Positions 26,205-35,553 of a DNA stretch of 64,000 bases are shown one piece after another. A program made the position numbers and the translations under genes. Within the stretch, counting starts at the first letter, position 1; each line of letters starts with the position of its first letter. This stretch comes from Brevibacterium moorei (GTDB lineage: Bacteria > Actinomycetota > Actinomycetes > Actinomycetales > Brevibacteriaceae), in NCBI RefSeq assembly GCF_024580735.1, contig NZ_JANIJX010000005.1:1-64000 (forward strand), read 5' to 3'. The notes under the pieces are model-generated. The model was not told where the DNA came from. It was given only the letters and a program-made list of their open reading frames with translations, and searched no databases.

Positions 26205-26279
26205 GTTCCACTACAACCCGAAATGTCGGAAAAACCGATCGGGACCGTTCCCAATCGACAATTCATGTCGTAGTGGAAC
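26205..26279. repeat. 75-bp element with 10-bp terminal inverted repeats
   Basis: GTTCCACTAC at 26205-26214 is the exact reverse complement of GTAGTGGAAC at 26270-26279. The interior is AT-richer than the surroundings. It contains two smaller hairpins: TCGG-AAAAA-CCGA, and GATCGGGA with TTCCCAATC. Together they could fold as a Y-shaped RNA. It lies between the tRNA terminator and the 3' end of the DUF4282 gene. It may be that gene's terminator, or a small mobile or repeat element; only one copy is visible here. Confidence 0.5.
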
Positions 26280-26286
26280 CTGGAGG

Positions 26287-26844
26287 TTACTTGGACTGGA
26301 GTTCGACCAGCTTGGTGGTGTTCTGGGCGGTGCGTACGCCGGAGACCAGGAACTCGAGGATGACCCGGGAGACGACGATCTGGATGACCGCGGGGATCCA
26401 GCCCAGGAAAATCGCCAGAATGCCCATGATCGGGGAATAGTCGGAGCCGACCTCTTCGACGGCGAAGCCCATCATGAAACCGATGACGATGTACCACAGC
26501 CAGGTCAGCCCGGCCAGGACGATCGCGATGACGTAGATGATCGAGGCGAACTTGATGGAGACGAAGTGGTTGAAGCGCAGATCGAACAGCGCCTTGATGA
26601 AGCCGGGTTCGCCCGCGGCCTTGGCCGGCGGCGCCCATTGGCCCTGCGGGCCCGGCTGGGCCTGGTAGTCGTAACCGGGTGCCGCCTGCGGCTGGCCGGC
26701 GGAGGGGTACTGCTGATAGCCGGCGTAGGCGTCTTGGCCGTAGGGCTGGGAGCCCGACGGTTGCGACCCGGTCTGTGGGTAGCCCGCCTGCGGGTAGCCG
26801 GTGGGCTGATAGGGCTGCTGCTCGGGGTTGGGGGACTGGGACAT
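26287..26844 (-). CDS. DUF4282 membrane protein with PQGY-rich N terminus
   Basis: The 185-residue protein begins with about 95 residues rich in Pro, Gln, Gly and Tyr in irregular repeats. The conserved DUF4282 segment follows (FIKALFDLRFNHFVSIKF) with two membrane helices. The second helix region is separated by an acidic loop, EEVGSDYSP. Function is unknown; proteins of this kind are widespread in actinobacteria. It is encoded alone. Confidence 0.85.
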   Translation of the reverse strand: MSQSPNPEQQPYQPTGYPQAGYPQTGSQPSGSQPYGQDAYAGYQQYPSAGQPQAAPGYDYQAQPGPQGQWAPPAKAAGEPGFIKALFDLRFNHFVSIKFASIIYVIAIVLAGLTWLWYIVIGFMMGFAVEEVGSDYSPIMGILAIFLGWIPAVIQIVVSRVILEFLVSGVRTAQNTTKLVELQSK

Positions 26845-26941
26845 GATTTCCTTTCGGGGACTACGGCCAGGACCCTCCTGGCGATTGTGAATACGGAACC
26901 GCCCCGGTTCCGTCGGATGCGGTGGAATCGGGGCGGTGGGC

Positions 26942-27661
26942 TCAGCCGCGGTTGAGGGCCTCGGTGAGGACCTTCGCCGCTTCGAGCACGGCTTGGGCGT
27001 GCAGTCGGCCGGGCTGGCGGGTCAACCGGTCGACCGGTCCGGAGATCGAGACGGCGGCCACGACCCGGTTGCTGGGTCCGCGCACGGGGGCCGACACGCT
27101 GGCCACCCCGCGTTCGCGCTCCGAGATCGACTGGGCCCAGCCGCGCCGGCGCACGCCGGAGAGCATGGTGGCCGAGAACCTGGCCCCGCGCAGGCCCGAG
27201 TGCAGCCGGTCGGGCTCCTCCCAGGCCAACAGCACCTGTGCCGCGGATCCCGCGCGCATGCTCAGGGTCGCGCCGATCGGCACCGAGTCGCGCAGGCCAA
27301 CGGGCCGTTCGGCCGCGGCCACGCACAGGCGCAGGTCGCCCTGGCGGCGGAACAGCTGGGCCGATTCGCCCGTGCGGTCGCGCAACTGGTTGAGGACGGG
27401 GCCCGCGGCGGCCAGCAGGCGGTCCTCGCCGGCGGCCGATGACAGTTCGTTCAGACGCGGGCCCAGGACGAATCGGCCCTGCATGTCCCGGCCGACGAAG
27501 CGGTGGTATTCGAGGGCTACGGCCAGCCGGTGGGCGGTGGGTCGGGCCAGGCCGGTCAGGGAGACGAGTTCCGCCAGGGACGCGGGGCCGGCCTCCAGTG
27601 CCGACATGACGAGTGCGGCCTTGTCGATGACACCGACGCCGCTGCCGTTTTCTGTGCTCAT
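26942..27661 (-). CDS. ltbR: IclR-family regulator divergent from leuCD (LtbR-like)
   Basis: The 239-residue protein has an N-terminal winged helix with 'LVSLTGLARPTAHRLAVALE' as the DNA-reading part and an IclR ligand domain. In C. glutamicum the IclR protein next to leuCD, LtbR, represses leucine and tryptophan biosynthesis; the same context supports that name here. I chose ATG 27661 over GTG 27667. A -35/-10 pair on the minus strand (TTGCAT, 17 nt, CAAAAT at plus 27669-27674) would start RNA at about this A, giving a leaderless mRNA. Confidence 0.85.
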   Translation of the reverse strand: MSTENGSGVGVIDKAALVMSALEAGPASLAELVSLTGLARPTAHRLAVALEYHRFVGRDMQGRFVLGPRLNELSSAAGEDRLLAAAGPVLNQLRDRTGESAQLFRRQGDLRLCVAAAERPVGLRDSVPIGATLSMRAGSAAQVLLAWEEPDRLHSGLRGARFSATMLSGVRRRGWAQSISERERGVASVSAPVRGPSNRVVAAVSISGPVDRLTRQPGRLHAQAVLEAAKVLTEALNRG

Positions 27662-27731
27662 AGGCACTATTTTGTGGTCTCACAATCCAAGATGCAAGTC
27701 CGGAATGCGAAAACCCGCACCTAAAATAGTG
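27662..27731. promoter_or_regulatory. Divergent ltbR/leuC promoter region with mirrored boxes
   Basis: CACTATTTT (27665-27673) and AAAATAGTG (27723-27731) are exact inverted copies 49 bp apart. Each supplies the -10 box of one divergent gene: CAAAAT for ltbR and TAAAAT (27722-27727) for leuC. The symmetry could allow one regulator to bind both promoters. The leuC leader would be about 70 nt. Confidence 0.5.
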
Positions 27732-27804
27732 GCAGATGGCGGTCTCACCCCGACCGCCGCAACCGCTGATTCCCTTCAGGCTCAAGACAAAGGAAGTGTG
27801 GGCA

Positions 27805-29304
27805 ATGGGCAAGACCCTGGCAGAGAAAGTGTGGGCCGATCACGTCGTTGTGGCCGGCGAGGACGGCTCACCGGACCTCATCTACATCGATCTGCAGCTC
27901 CTCCACGAGGTCACCAGCCCGCAGGCCTTCGAGGGCCTGCGCCTGGCAGGACGCAAGCTGCGCCGCGTCGACCAGCACCTGGCGACGGAGGACCACAACA
28001 CCCCCACCTGGGACATCGACAAGCCGATCGCGGACCTGACGAGCCGCACCCAGATCGAAACGCTGCGCACCAATGCGCGCGAATTCGGCGTGCGCCTGCA
28101 TTCGCTGGGCGATATGCAGCAGGGCATCGTCCACCAGGTCGGCCCCCAGCTGGGCCTGACTCAGCCGGGTATGACGGTGGTCTGCGGGGATTCGCACACC
28201 TCGACCCACGGGGCCTTCGGCGCGCTGGCCTTCGGCATCGGCACCTCCGAGGTCGAACACGTCATGGCCACGCAGACGCTGAGCCTCAAGCCCTTCAAGA
28301 CGATGGCGATCAACATCGAGGGTGAACTGCCCGAGGGCTCGGTCGCCAAGGACATCATCCTGGCGATCATCGCCAAGATCGGCACCGGTGGCGGACAGGG
28401 CTACGTCCTGGAGTACCGCGGCGAGGCGATTCGCAAGCTGTCGATGGAAGCGCGGATGACGATCTGCAATATGTCCATCGAGGCAGGTGCCAGGGCCGGT
28501 ATGGTCGCCCCCGACCAGACGACCTTCGACTACGTCAACGGCCGGCCGCACGCCCCGCAGGGCGAGGACTGGGACGCCGCGGTCGCATACTGGAAGACGC
28601 TGAAAACCGACGACGACGCGGTCTTCGACGCCGAGGTCACCCTGCAGGCCGAGGACATTTCGCCCTACGTGACCTGGGGAACCAATCCGGGGCAGGGGCT
28701 GCCGCTGAGCGCGACGGTGCCCGATCCCGCCGCGATCGTCGACGAATCCGCCAAGGTGGCGGCCCAGAACGCGATCGACTACATGGGTCTGACGCCGGGC
28801 ACCCCGCTGCGCGAGATCAAGGTGGACACGGTCTTCCTGGGTTCGTGCACCAACGGCCGGATCGAGGACCTGCGCGCCGCCGCCGAGGTGGTGCGCGGGC
28901 AGGTCAAGCATCCGGACGTGCGGATGATGGTCGTCCCGGCCTCCGCCCTGGTCCGCCTACAGGCCGAAGAAGAGGGCCTGGACCGGGTCTTCACCGACTT
29001 CGGCGCCGAATGGCGCTTCGCCGGCTGCTCGATGTGCCTGGGCATGAACCCCGATCAGCTGACTCCGGGGGAGCGCTGTGCTGCGACCTCGAACCGCAAC
29101 TTCGAGGGCAGGCAGGGTAAGGGCGGACGGACCCACCTGGTCAGCCCGCTGGTGGCCGCCGCCACTGCCGTGCGCGGCACCCTGTCCAGCCCGGCCGACC
29201 TGCCGGAGAAAGATCCGGAACTGGTGGCCCACAGCCACCGGCCCCGCGAACCGCGCGAAACACACACCCAGCTGCCGCTGACCGTCGTCCAGAAGTCCGC
29301 CTGA
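27805..29304 (+). CDS. leuC: 3-isopropylmalate dehydratase large subunit
   Basis: The 499-residue aconitase-family enzyme isomerises 2-isopropylmalate to 3-isopropylmalate in leucine synthesis, together with LeuD. The [4Fe-4S] ligands are Cys348 in GSCTNGR and Cys408 and Cys411 in [10 protein letters not shown]. The start ATG 27805 has AGGAAG 8 nt upstream and gives [10 protein letters not shown]; longer in-frame readings lack support. It is followed 21 bp later by leuD. Confidence 0.97.
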   Translation: MGKTLAEKVWADHVVVAGEDGSPDLIYIDLQLLHEVTSPQAFEGLRLAGRKLRRVDQHLATEDHNTPTWDIDKPIADLTSRTQIETLRTNAREFGVRLHSLGDMQQGIVHQVGPQLGLTQPGMTVVCGDSHTSTHGAFGALAFGIGTSEVEHVMATQTLSLKPFKTMAINIEGELPEGSVAKDIILAIIAKIGTGGGQGYVLEYRGEAIRKLSMEARMTICNMSIEAGARAGMVAPDQTTFDYVNGRPHAPQGEDWDAAVAYWKTLKTDDDAVFDAEVTLQAEDISPYVTWGTNPGQGLPLSATVPDPAAIVDESAKVAAQNAIDYMGLTPGTPLREIKVDTVFLGSCTNGRIEDLRAAAEVVRGQVKHPDVRMMVVPASALVRLQAEEEGLDRVFTDFGAEWRFAGCSMCLGMNPDQLTPGERCAATSNRNFEGRQGKGGRTHLVSPLVAAATAVRGTLSSPADLPEKDPELVAHSHRPREPRETHTQLPLTVVQKSA

Positions 29305-29325
29305 GAGCCACAAGGGAGTTCCACC

Positions 29326-29925
29326 ATGGAGAAGTTTTCCACCCATACCGGCGTCGGCGTTCCGCTGCACCGCTCGAATGTCGACACCGACCAGATCATT
29401 CCGGCCGTCTACCTCAAACGCGTGACCCGTACCGGTTTCGAGGACGCCCTGTTCGCCGGCTGGCGCGAGGACCCGGAATTCATCCTCAACCGTCCCGCCT
29501 ACGAGGGCGCCTCGGTGCTGGTCGCCGGCCCCGACTTCGGAACGGGCTCGAGCCGTGAGCACGCTGTCTGGGCCCTGCACGACTACGGCTTCAAAGCGGT
29601 CGTCTCCGCCCGCTTCGCGGACATCTTCCGGGGCAACGCCGGTAAGAACGGCCTGGTCACCTGCCAGGTCGAGCAGCCCGATGTCGAACTGCTGTGGAAG
29701 GTGATGGACAACAACCCGGGCATCGATGTCACCGTCGACCTGGTACAGCGCACCGTCAGCTGCGATACCGTCACCGTGCCCTTCGCCCTGGACGACTTCA
29801 CGCGCTGGAGGCTGATGGAGGGAATGGACGATATTTCGCTGACTCTGCAGCACGAAGCGGAGATCACGGCCTTCGAGGCCCGCCGCCCGTCGTTCAAGCC
29901 CAAGACCATTCCGGCGAAGTTCTGA
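29326..29925 (+). CDS. leuD: 3-isopropylmalate dehydratase small subunit
   Basis: The 199-residue protein forms the swivelling domain that completes the LeuC active site. Diagnostic segments are '[16 protein letters not shown]' and [14 protein letters not shown] (near residues 72-85). Length is normal. It is cotranscribed with leuC and ends before a strong palindrome. Confidence 0.97.
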   Translation: MEKFSTHTGVGVPLHRSNVDTDQIIPAVYLKRVTRTGFEDALFAGWREDPEFILNRPAYEGASVLVAGPDFGTGSSREHAVWALHDYGFKAVVSARFADIFRGNAGKNGLVTCQVEQPDVELLWKVMDNNPGIDVTVDLVQRTVSCDTVTVPFALDDFTRWRLMEGMDDISLTLQHEAEITAFEARRPSFKPKTIPAKF

Positions 29926-29944
29926 TATACACCCGTTAAGATTC

Positions 29945-29976
29945 TGTAGGTTCGCACCGATCGGTGCGAACCTACA
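29945..29976. terminator. 32-nt perfect palindrome between leuD and murA
   Basis: Positions 29945-29960 are the reverse complement of 29961-29976 without mismatch, centred on CCGATCGG. As RNA it would be a stem of about 14 bp with a 4-nt loop. It stands 20 nt after leuD and probably ends the leu transcript. Confidence 0.75.
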
Positions 29977-29997
29977 CAGATCTCATATGGGAGGGTC

Positions 29998-31317
29998 ATG
30001 CTGCGAGTCCACGGCGGAACACCGCTGACGGGCGAGGTCGATGTCCGCGGGGCCAAGAACCTGGTTCCCAAGGCCATGGTCGCCTCGCTGCTGGGGGACA
30101 CCCCCTCGGTACTGCGTTCGGTGCCCGATATCAAGGACGTCCACGTCGTCACCGGCCTGCTGGGCCTGCACGGGGTCGAGGTGACCTCGGGACCGGACGC
30201 CGGTCGGGCCGATGGGGAGCTGCGGATGGACCCCGCGAACGTCTCCCAGGGTTCGATCGCCGACATCGACGCCCACGCCGGGTCCTCACGCATCCCGATC
30301 CTGTTCTGTGGGCCGCTGCTGCACCGCCTGGGCCGGGCGTTCATCCCCGATTTGGGTGGGTGCAAGATCGGCGACCGGCCGATCGACTTCCACCTCGACG
30401 TGCTGCGCAAGTTCGGCGCGCGCGTCGACAAGACCCCCGGCGGGATCCTGCTGGAGGCCCCGCAGCGCCTGCGCGGGACCAAGGTCAAACTGCCCTACCC
30501 CTCGGTCGGGGCGACCGAGCAGGTGCTGCTGACGGCAGTGCGCGCCGACGGCATCACGGAGCTGAAGAACGCCGCTGTGGAACCGGAGATCATGGACCTG
30601 GTCGCCGTTCTGCAGAAGATGGGCGCGATCATCACCGTCGACACCGAGCGGGTGATCCGGATCGAAGGCGTCGAATCGCTTTCCGGCTATACCCACCGTG
30701 CGCTGCCGGACCGGATGGAGACGGGCTCCTGGGCCTCGGCCGCCCTGGCCACAGGCGGGGACATCTTCGTGCGCGGGGCGCACCAGCAGGACATGATCAC
30801 CTTCCTCAACGTCTTCCGCAAGATCGGTGGGGCGTTCACCGTCGAAGAGGACGGCATCCGCTTCCGCCACCCCGGTGGCGAACTGAACTCCGTCGTCCTC
30901 GAGACCGATGTGCACCCGGGTTTCATGACCGATTGGCAGCAGCCCCTGGTGGTGGCGTTGACCCAGGCCAGGGGCCTGTCGATCATCCACGAGACGGTGT
31001 ACGAGAACCGTTTCGGCTTCACCCAGGCGCTGGGGCAGATGGGCGCGCAGATCCAGCTCTACCGCGAGTGCCTCGGCGGTACGCCGTGCCGATTCGGCCG
31101 GCGCAACTTCCTGCACTCCGCTGCGATCTCCGGGCCCAGTCGCCTACACGGGACCTCGATCACCGTGCCCGACCTGCGCGGGGGCTTCAGCCACGTCATC
31201 GCCGCGTTGGCCGCCGAGGGGACCAGCGAGGTGCGCGGGATCGAGTTGATCAACCGCGGCTACGAGGACTTCGACATGAAACTGCAGGGCCTGGGAGCCC
31301 GGGTGGAGGAAGTATGA
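29998..31317 (+). CDS. murA: UDP-N-acetylglucosamine 1-carboxyvinyltransferase
   Basis: The 439-residue enzyme performs the first committed step of peptidoglycan synthesis, adding enolpyruvate from PEP to UDP-GlcNAc. Substrate residues Lys20-Asn21 lie in RGAKNLVPKA. The fosfomycin-reactive Cys is present as Cys122 in LGGCKIGDRP; many actinobacteria, including mycobacteria, have Asp there, so this enzyme should be of the Cys type. GGGAGG precedes ATG 29998. It overlaps the next gene by the ATGA arrangement. Confidence 0.95.
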   Translation: MLRVHGGTPLTGEVDVRGAKNLVPKAMVASLLGDTPSVLRSVPDIKDVHVVTGLLGLHGVEVTSGPDAGRADGELRMDPANVSQGSIADIDAHAGSSRIPILFCGPLLHRLGRAFIPDLGGCKIGDRPIDFHLDVLRKFGARVDKTPGGILLEAPQRLRGTKVKLPYPSVGATEQVLLTAVRADGITELKNAAVEPEIMDLVAVLQKMGAIITVDTERVIRIEGVESLSGYTHRALPDRMETGSWASAALATGGDIFVRGAHQQDMITFLNVFRKIGGAFTVEEDGIRFRHPGGELNSVVLETDVHPGFMTDWQQPLVVALTQARGLSIIHETVYENRFGFTQALGQMGAQIQLYRECLGGTPCRFGRRNFLHSAAISGPSRLHGTSITVPDLRGGFSHVIAALAAEGTSEVRGIELINRGYEDFDMKLQGLGARVEEV

Positions 31318-32120
31318 GCAAGGACGCCGCGGCCAGGGCCGCCAAGGAACAGCGGAAGCGGGCGCACGAGGAAGAGGTGGTCGCCGGGATCGACTACTCG
31401 CCGAAGCTGCTGGCCCGCTCGCGCTCGGTCGCCCACGTCGTGGCGCCCCCGTTGACCGCGCTGTTTCGCACCATGGGCAAGCCGCACAGCCATGGCTTCG
31501 AGAACGTCGGCGACTCCGGTGCGGTGATCGTCGCGGGGCTGCACCTGAGCAAGGTCGACCCTGTGCTGCTGTCGCTGGACCTGTGGCACCACGGTCGGAT
31601 GCCGCACTTCCTGGCCAAGGCGTCCCTGTTCACCGGGTTCCTGGGCGTGTTCATGCGCCCGCTGGCGCAGATCCCCGTGCTGCGCGGCTCCGCCGGGGCG
31701 GCGGAATCACTGGTCTCGGCCAAGAAGGCCCTGGCCGCCGGCGAGGTCGTCGTGATCTTCCCGCGCGGCACGCTCACCGCCGACCCCGACGGCTGGCCCG
31801 ACCCCTCGCGCACGGGGGCCGCGCGCCTGGCCATCGAGACCGGGACGCCCGTGGTGCCGGCCGCGCACTGGGGACTGCAGGACACGATGACCAAGCACAA
31901 CAAGGCCGTCAAACCGCAGTTCGGCCGCCGGATGGACCTGGTCTACGGTGAGCGGATCGATCCCGCCCCGTATGCCGGGGTGCCCGACGGGATCTCGCGG
32001 CTGACCCATGAGATCACCTATCAGACGGCTGCGCTGTTGGCCCGTCTGCGCGGGGTCGAACTGCCCGCGCGGTTCACCACCGACCACCGCCTGGCCGATG
32101 AGGATCGGGCGGACGGCTAA
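31314..32120 (+). CDS. 1-acyl-glycerol-3-phosphate acyltransferase-like (PlsC)
   Basis: The 268-residue protein, starting at ATG 31314 inside the murA stop, has the PlsC fold. The catalytic HX4D motif is His77-LSKV-Asp82. The substrate motif usually written FPEGT appears as FPRGT at residues 149-153, so the usual Glu is Arg151. PlsC enzymes convert lysophosphatidate to phosphatidate. It lies between murA and gpsA, a place where actinobacteria often keep a PlsC gene. The Arg may change the phosphate-contacting site or the acceptor. Confidence 0.85.
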   Translation: MSKDAAARAAKEQRKRAHEEEVVAGIDYSPKLLARSRSVAHVVAPPLTALFRTMGKPHSHGFENVGDSGAVIVAGLHLSKVDPVLLSLDLWHHGRMPHFLAKASLFTGFLGVFMRPLAQIPVLRGSAGAAESLVSAKKALAAGEVVVIFPRGTLTADPDGWPDPSRTGAARLAIETGTPVVPAAHWGLQDTMTKHNKAVKPQFGRRMDLVYGERIDPAPYAGVPDGISRLTHEITYQTAALLARLRGVELPARFTTDHRLADEDRADG

Positions 32121-32189
32121 AATAGTCGGCAGGCCGCGCTCCATCGCGGCCTATTCCACTTATCGGACGAAACGTGTAAGGAGTCGGGT

Positions 32190-33194
32190 GTGAAGACGGC
32201 GGTCATGGGAGCCGGATCCTGGGGGACGGTGTACGCCCAGGTCATCTGCGATGCCGGGTACCCCGTCACCATCTGGGCCAGACGCGATGATGTGGCCGCG
32301 GAGATCGACTCCGCCCACACCAACTCCGGCTATCTGCCGGGGGTGACACTGTCGGAGAATCTCAGCGCCACCTCGGATCCGGCTGCGGCACTGGCAGATG
32401 CCGAAATCGTCGTGCTGGCCGTGCCGGCCCAGAGCCTGCGGGAGAACCTTGCGGCCTGGGGCGGGCACATCCGGCCGGATGCGATCGTGGTGAGCCTGAT
32501 GAAGGGCATCGAGATCGGCACGGGCAAGCGGATGACGGAGGTCGTCGCCGAGGCCACCGGTCTGCCGAAGCGCCGGATCGCCGTGGTCTCCGGGCCGAAC
32601 CTGGCCCGTGAGATCGCCGCCTGCCAGCCGACGGCCACCGTCGTCGCGGCCGAGGACAGTGAGGTCGCCGAACGTGTCGCCGAGATCTCCGCGAACTCCT
32701 ACTTCCGGCCCTATACGAACACCGATGTGGTGGGCGTGGAGCTGGGCGGGGCGATCAAGAACGTCATCGCGCTGGCCGTGGGCATGGCCGATGGGCAGGG
32801 CCTGGGCGATAACTCCAAGGCCTCCATCATTACTCGCGGCCTGGCGGAGACGACCCGCCTGGCCCTGGCCATGGGTGGGCGGGCGCACACCCTGTCCGGG
32901 CTGGCGGGGATGGGCGACCTGGTCGCCACCTGCGCCTCCCCGCTTTCGCGCAACCGGTCCTTCGGCCGCCTGCTGGGAGAGGGACTGACCCTGGAGGAGG
33001 CGGTGGCGAAGACCAAGCAGACTGCCGAGGGCGTCAAGAGCGCCAAGGCCGTGCTGGCCCTGGGTGCCGAGCACGGTGTCGACCTGCCGATCGCGCAGGC
33101 GGTCGTGGGCGTGCTGGCCGGGAAGCTCAGCGTCGGCGAAATGGCCACCCTGCTGCTGGCCCGCAAACGCAAGGTCGAGGATCCCCGGATCTGA
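32190..33194 (+). CDS. gpsA: NAD(P)-dependent glycerol-3-phosphate dehydrogenase
   Basis: The 334-residue protein makes sn-glycerol-3-phosphate from dihydroxyacetone phosphate for phospholipid synthesis. The N-terminal dinucleotide motif is GAGSWG; SGPNLAREIA, 'GVELGGAIKNVIALAVGMADG' and the catalytic Lys region are clear. The start is GTG 32190 after AAGGAG. A -10-like TAAAATAGT at 32118-32126 overlaps the plsC stop and could start transcription about 60 nt before it. Confidence 0.95.
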   Translation: MKTAVMGAGSWGTVYAQVICDAGYPVTIWARRDDVAAEIDSAHTNSGYLPGVTLSENLSATSDPAAALADAEIVVLAVPAQSLRENLAAWGGHIRPDAIVVSLMKGIEIGTGKRMTEVVAEATGLPKRRIAVVSGPNLAREIAACQPTATVVAAEDSEVAERVAEISANSYFRPYTNTDVVGVELGGAIKNVIALAVGMADGQGLGDNSKASIITRGLAETTRLALAMGGRAHTLSGLAGMGDLVATCASPLSRNRSFGRLLGEGLTLEEAVAKTKQTAEGVKSAKAVLALGAEHGVDLPIAQAVVGVLAGKLSVGEMATLLLARKRKVEDPRI

Positions 33195-33321
33195 TTCGCC
33201 GGACCCGGTCCGCATCCAACGCCGGGCCGCACTCCGGCCGCAGGGCCCGACCCGCAGCGGACGCGCACCTGTAGTGTGGGATACGCCCCGTGCAACGCAT
33301 ACCGAAATCCGAGGAGGAATC

Positions 33322-33864
33322 ATGAGCGAACAGTTGAACTCGCCCTTCGCCCGCCTGAACGACGTTCCGCGCTTCACCGTCACCAGCACCGATGTGGCCG
33401 AGGGCGCACCACTGGCCCTGGCCCAGGCATCAGGCTCGATGGGGATCTCCGGCGGCCGGGACGAATCGCCCCAGCTGTCCTGGACGGACTTCCCGGAGGA
33501 GACCAAAGCCTTCGCCGTGACCTGCTACGACCCCGATGCGCCCACCGGATCCGGCTTCTGGCACTGGGTCGTCGCCGACATCCCAGGGACGGTGACCGAA
33601 CTTCCCACGAACGCCGGCAATCCGGCTGCGGACCTGCTGCCGGCAGGGGTCTCCGTGTTCCGCAACGACGCGGGCGAACCGCGCTTCGTCGGCGCGGCTC
33701 CGCCGGCCGGACACGGCCCGCACCGTTACTTCTTCATCGTGCACGCGCTCAGCGAGCCCCTGAACCTGCCCGAGGATTCCTCGCCGGCCTTCGTCGGCTT
33801 CAACATCTTCTTCAAGAGCATCGGCCGGGCGTGGCTGGAGACCACGTTCGAAGTCGAGGCGTGA
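33322..33864 (+). CDS. PEBP-family (YbhB/YbcL) protein
   Basis: The 180-residue protein belongs to the phosphatidylethanolamine-binding protein family. It shows ESPQLSWTDFPEETKAFAV, 'CYDPDAPTGSGFWHWVV' with the anion-binding Asp-Pro-Asp-Ala-Pro, and GPHRYFFIVHAL. GAGGAGG precedes ATG 33322. The bacterial members' role is largely unknown. It is inserted between gpsA and ddl, which are often close neighbours in actinobacteria. Confidence 0.9.
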   Translation: MSEQLNSPFARLNDVPRFTVTSTDVAEGAPLALAQASGSMGISGGRDESPQLSWTDFPEETKAFAVTCYDPDAPTGSGFWHWVVADIPGTVTELPTNAGNPAADLLPAGVSVFRNDAGEPRFVGAAPPAGHGPHRYFFIVHALSEPLNLPEDSSPAFVGFNIFFKSIGRAWLETTFEVEA

Positions 33865-33897
33865 ACCCCCGCCACTCCGTCAACGAAATAAGGAAAC

Positions 33898-34998
33898 ATG
33901 CCTGATAACCGTCCCGTGGTCGCCGTGCTGTTCGGTGGCCGCTCGTCCGAACACTCCGTCAGCTGCGTCAGCGCCGTCGGAGTGCTGTCCTCTCTGGACG
34001 ATGCCGCATACCGGATCCTGCCGATCGGCGTGACCCGGGAGGGCACCTGGCGACTGGTGCCCGACTGGCAGGACTTCGCCTTCGATGCGGAGGCGATGCC
34101 CGAAGTCGAAGACGACGGGACGGCCATCTTCGTGTCCCCGACCTCCGCCGACCACCCCTTGGTGGAACGGCGCGCCGACGGGTCAACCCGTCGGCTGGGG
34201 TCGGTGGACGTGTTCTTCCCCCTGCTGCACGGTCCCTACGGGGAGGACGGGACGGTGCAGGGCCTGTTCGAACTCATGGGAGCGGCGTATGTCGGCCCCG
34301 GCGTGTTCGGTTCGGCCGCGGCGATGGACAAGCACTTCACGAAGGTCGTGTTGACCGCGGCCGGGATCCCCACCACCCCGTGGGTGACGATCCGGCAGGA
34401 CGAATACACCGCGGACGCCCAGGCGGCACACGATGCGGTGATCGCCCAGGGCTTCCCCGCCTTCGTCAAGCCCGCCCGCGCGGGCTCCTCGGTGGGGATC
34501 TCGAAGGTCCACGACGCCTCCGGGCTGGCTGCGGCCTTCACCGCGGCCTTCGCCCACGACACGAAGGTGATCGTGGAACCGGGAGTCGTCGCCCGCGAGG
34601 TCGAATGCGCGGTGCTGGGCTCCTTCCACGACACCGAACCCGCGACCAGCTGGCCCTCGGAGATCACCTTCGGGGCCGAACACGAGTTCTACGATTTCGA
34701 GGCGAAGTACCTCGACGGCGCCTCCCAGGTGACCTGCCCGGCCGAACTGCCAGAGGCCGTGACCGAGGAGGTCCGCCGGGTCGCCCGCAAGACCTTCCAG
34801 GCCTTCGAGGGCTCGGGCCTGGCCCGGGTCGACACCTTCGTGCTCGACGACGGTAGCGTGCTGGTCAACGAGCTCAACACCCTGCCGGGCTTCACCCCCA
34901 GCTCCGCCTATCCGATGATGTGGGCGCGCACGGGCGTTGAGTTCCCGGAGCTGCTGAACCGGCTGATCGCGATCGCCCTGCGCGACCGCACCCGCTGA
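33898..34998 (+). CDS. ddl: D-alanine--D-alanine ligase
   Basis: The 366-residue ATP-grasp enzyme makes D-Ala-D-Ala for peptidoglycan. Visible are VAVLFGGRSSEHSVSC, 'VFFPLLHGPYGEDGTVQG', KPARAGSSVGISKV and NELNTLPGFTPSSAYP. The motif with Y or F at the omega-loop specificity site reads EFYDFEAKY, as in D-Ala-D-Ala rather than D-Lac ligases. It is convergent with the DUF3515 gene. Confidence 0.96.
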   Translation: MPDNRPVVAVLFGGRSSEHSVSCVSAVGVLSSLDDAAYRILPIGVTREGTWRLVPDWQDFAFDAEAMPEVEDDGTAIFVSPTSADHPLVERRADGSTRRLGSVDVFFPLLHGPYGEDGTVQGLFELMGAAYVGPGVFGSAAAMDKHFTKVVLTAAGIPTTPWVTIRQDEYTADAQAAHDAVIAQGFPAFVKPARAGSSVGISKVHDASGLAAAFTAAFAHDTKVIVEPGVVAREVECAVLGSFHDTEPATSWPSEITFGAEHEFYDFEAKYLDGASQVTCPAELPEAVTEEVRRVARKTFQAFEGSGLARVDTFVLDDGSVLVNELNTLPGFTPSSAYPMMWARTGVEFPELLNRLIAIALRDRTR

Positions 34999-35009
34999 GG
35001 ACGGGAACA

Positions 35010-35044
35010 GCCGGCGATGCGTCCCTTAAGGGCGTGTCGCCGGC
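35010..35044. terminator. Bidirectional terminator between ddl and the DUF3515 gene
   Basis: GCCGGCGA...TCCC-TTAA-GGG...TCGCCGGC forms a stem of about 15 bp with two G-U pairs and one bulge. It includes the DUF3515 stop codon and starts 12 nt after ddl, so it can serve both converging genes. Confidence 0.7.
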
Positions 35045-35553
35045 GGCGTCGCCGTACCACTGACCTGCGGGGTACCGGACTCGTCGAGGTCCTTGGCCGC
35101 GACACAGGACCGAGCGGATTCGGGCAGCTTGCCCACGGCATCGGCCAGGGCCGCCAGTGCGGTGGCGCCGGGCATCCGCGTGGGGTCGACCAGGACTTCG
35201 GCCGCCGGTTTGCGGTTGTAGGTCACGAAACGCCAGGTCTTCTCGTCCTGCTGCGTGGAGATCCAGTCGACCCCGCTGACGCTGACGCAGGGATCGGTGG
35301 TGGGCGCCGGGACGTCCATCCCGCACTTGAACACCGCCGCCGAGGGATCGCCCCAGGCGCCGGTGGCCTGGCTGGAGGTGTCGCGGCGATGGAAGTCGCC
35401 GACCACATCGGGCAGGCTGAGCATGGTGTTCGCGCAGGCCGGATCCTCCGGATGCGGCGCCGATTCGACGACCAGAGTGTCGGTGCACCCGCTGAGGACC
35501 AGTCCGAGCCCCACGCTCGCGGCCGCCAGAGTCCAACCCGTGTATCTGCGCAT
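35026..35553 (-). CDS. DUF3515 lipoprotein
   Basis: The 175-residue protein has a short signal peptide and a lipobox LSGC with Cys23, so it should be a lipoprotein on the outer face of the membrane. The body resembles the DUF3515 family commonly found beside ddl and thiL in actinobacteria. It has three further Cys residues that could form disulfides. A -10-like TAAACT (plus 35560-35565) is 6 nt before the ATG, suggesting leaderless translation. Function is unknown. Confidence 0.85.
   Translation of the reverse strand: MRRYTGWTLAAASVGLGLVLSGCTDTLVVESAPHPEDPACANTMLSLPDVVGDFHRRDTSSQATGAWGDPSAAVFKCGMDVPAPTTDPCVSVSGVDWISTQQDEKTWRFVTYNRKPAAEVLVDPTRMPGATALAALADAVGKLPESARSCVAAKDLDESGTPQVSGTATPPATRP

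Noticed and set aside
29964..31313. A 718-residue acyltransferase fusion
   Set aside because: The upstream part is a shadow of murA in another frame; the true start is ATG 31314 overlapping the murA stop.
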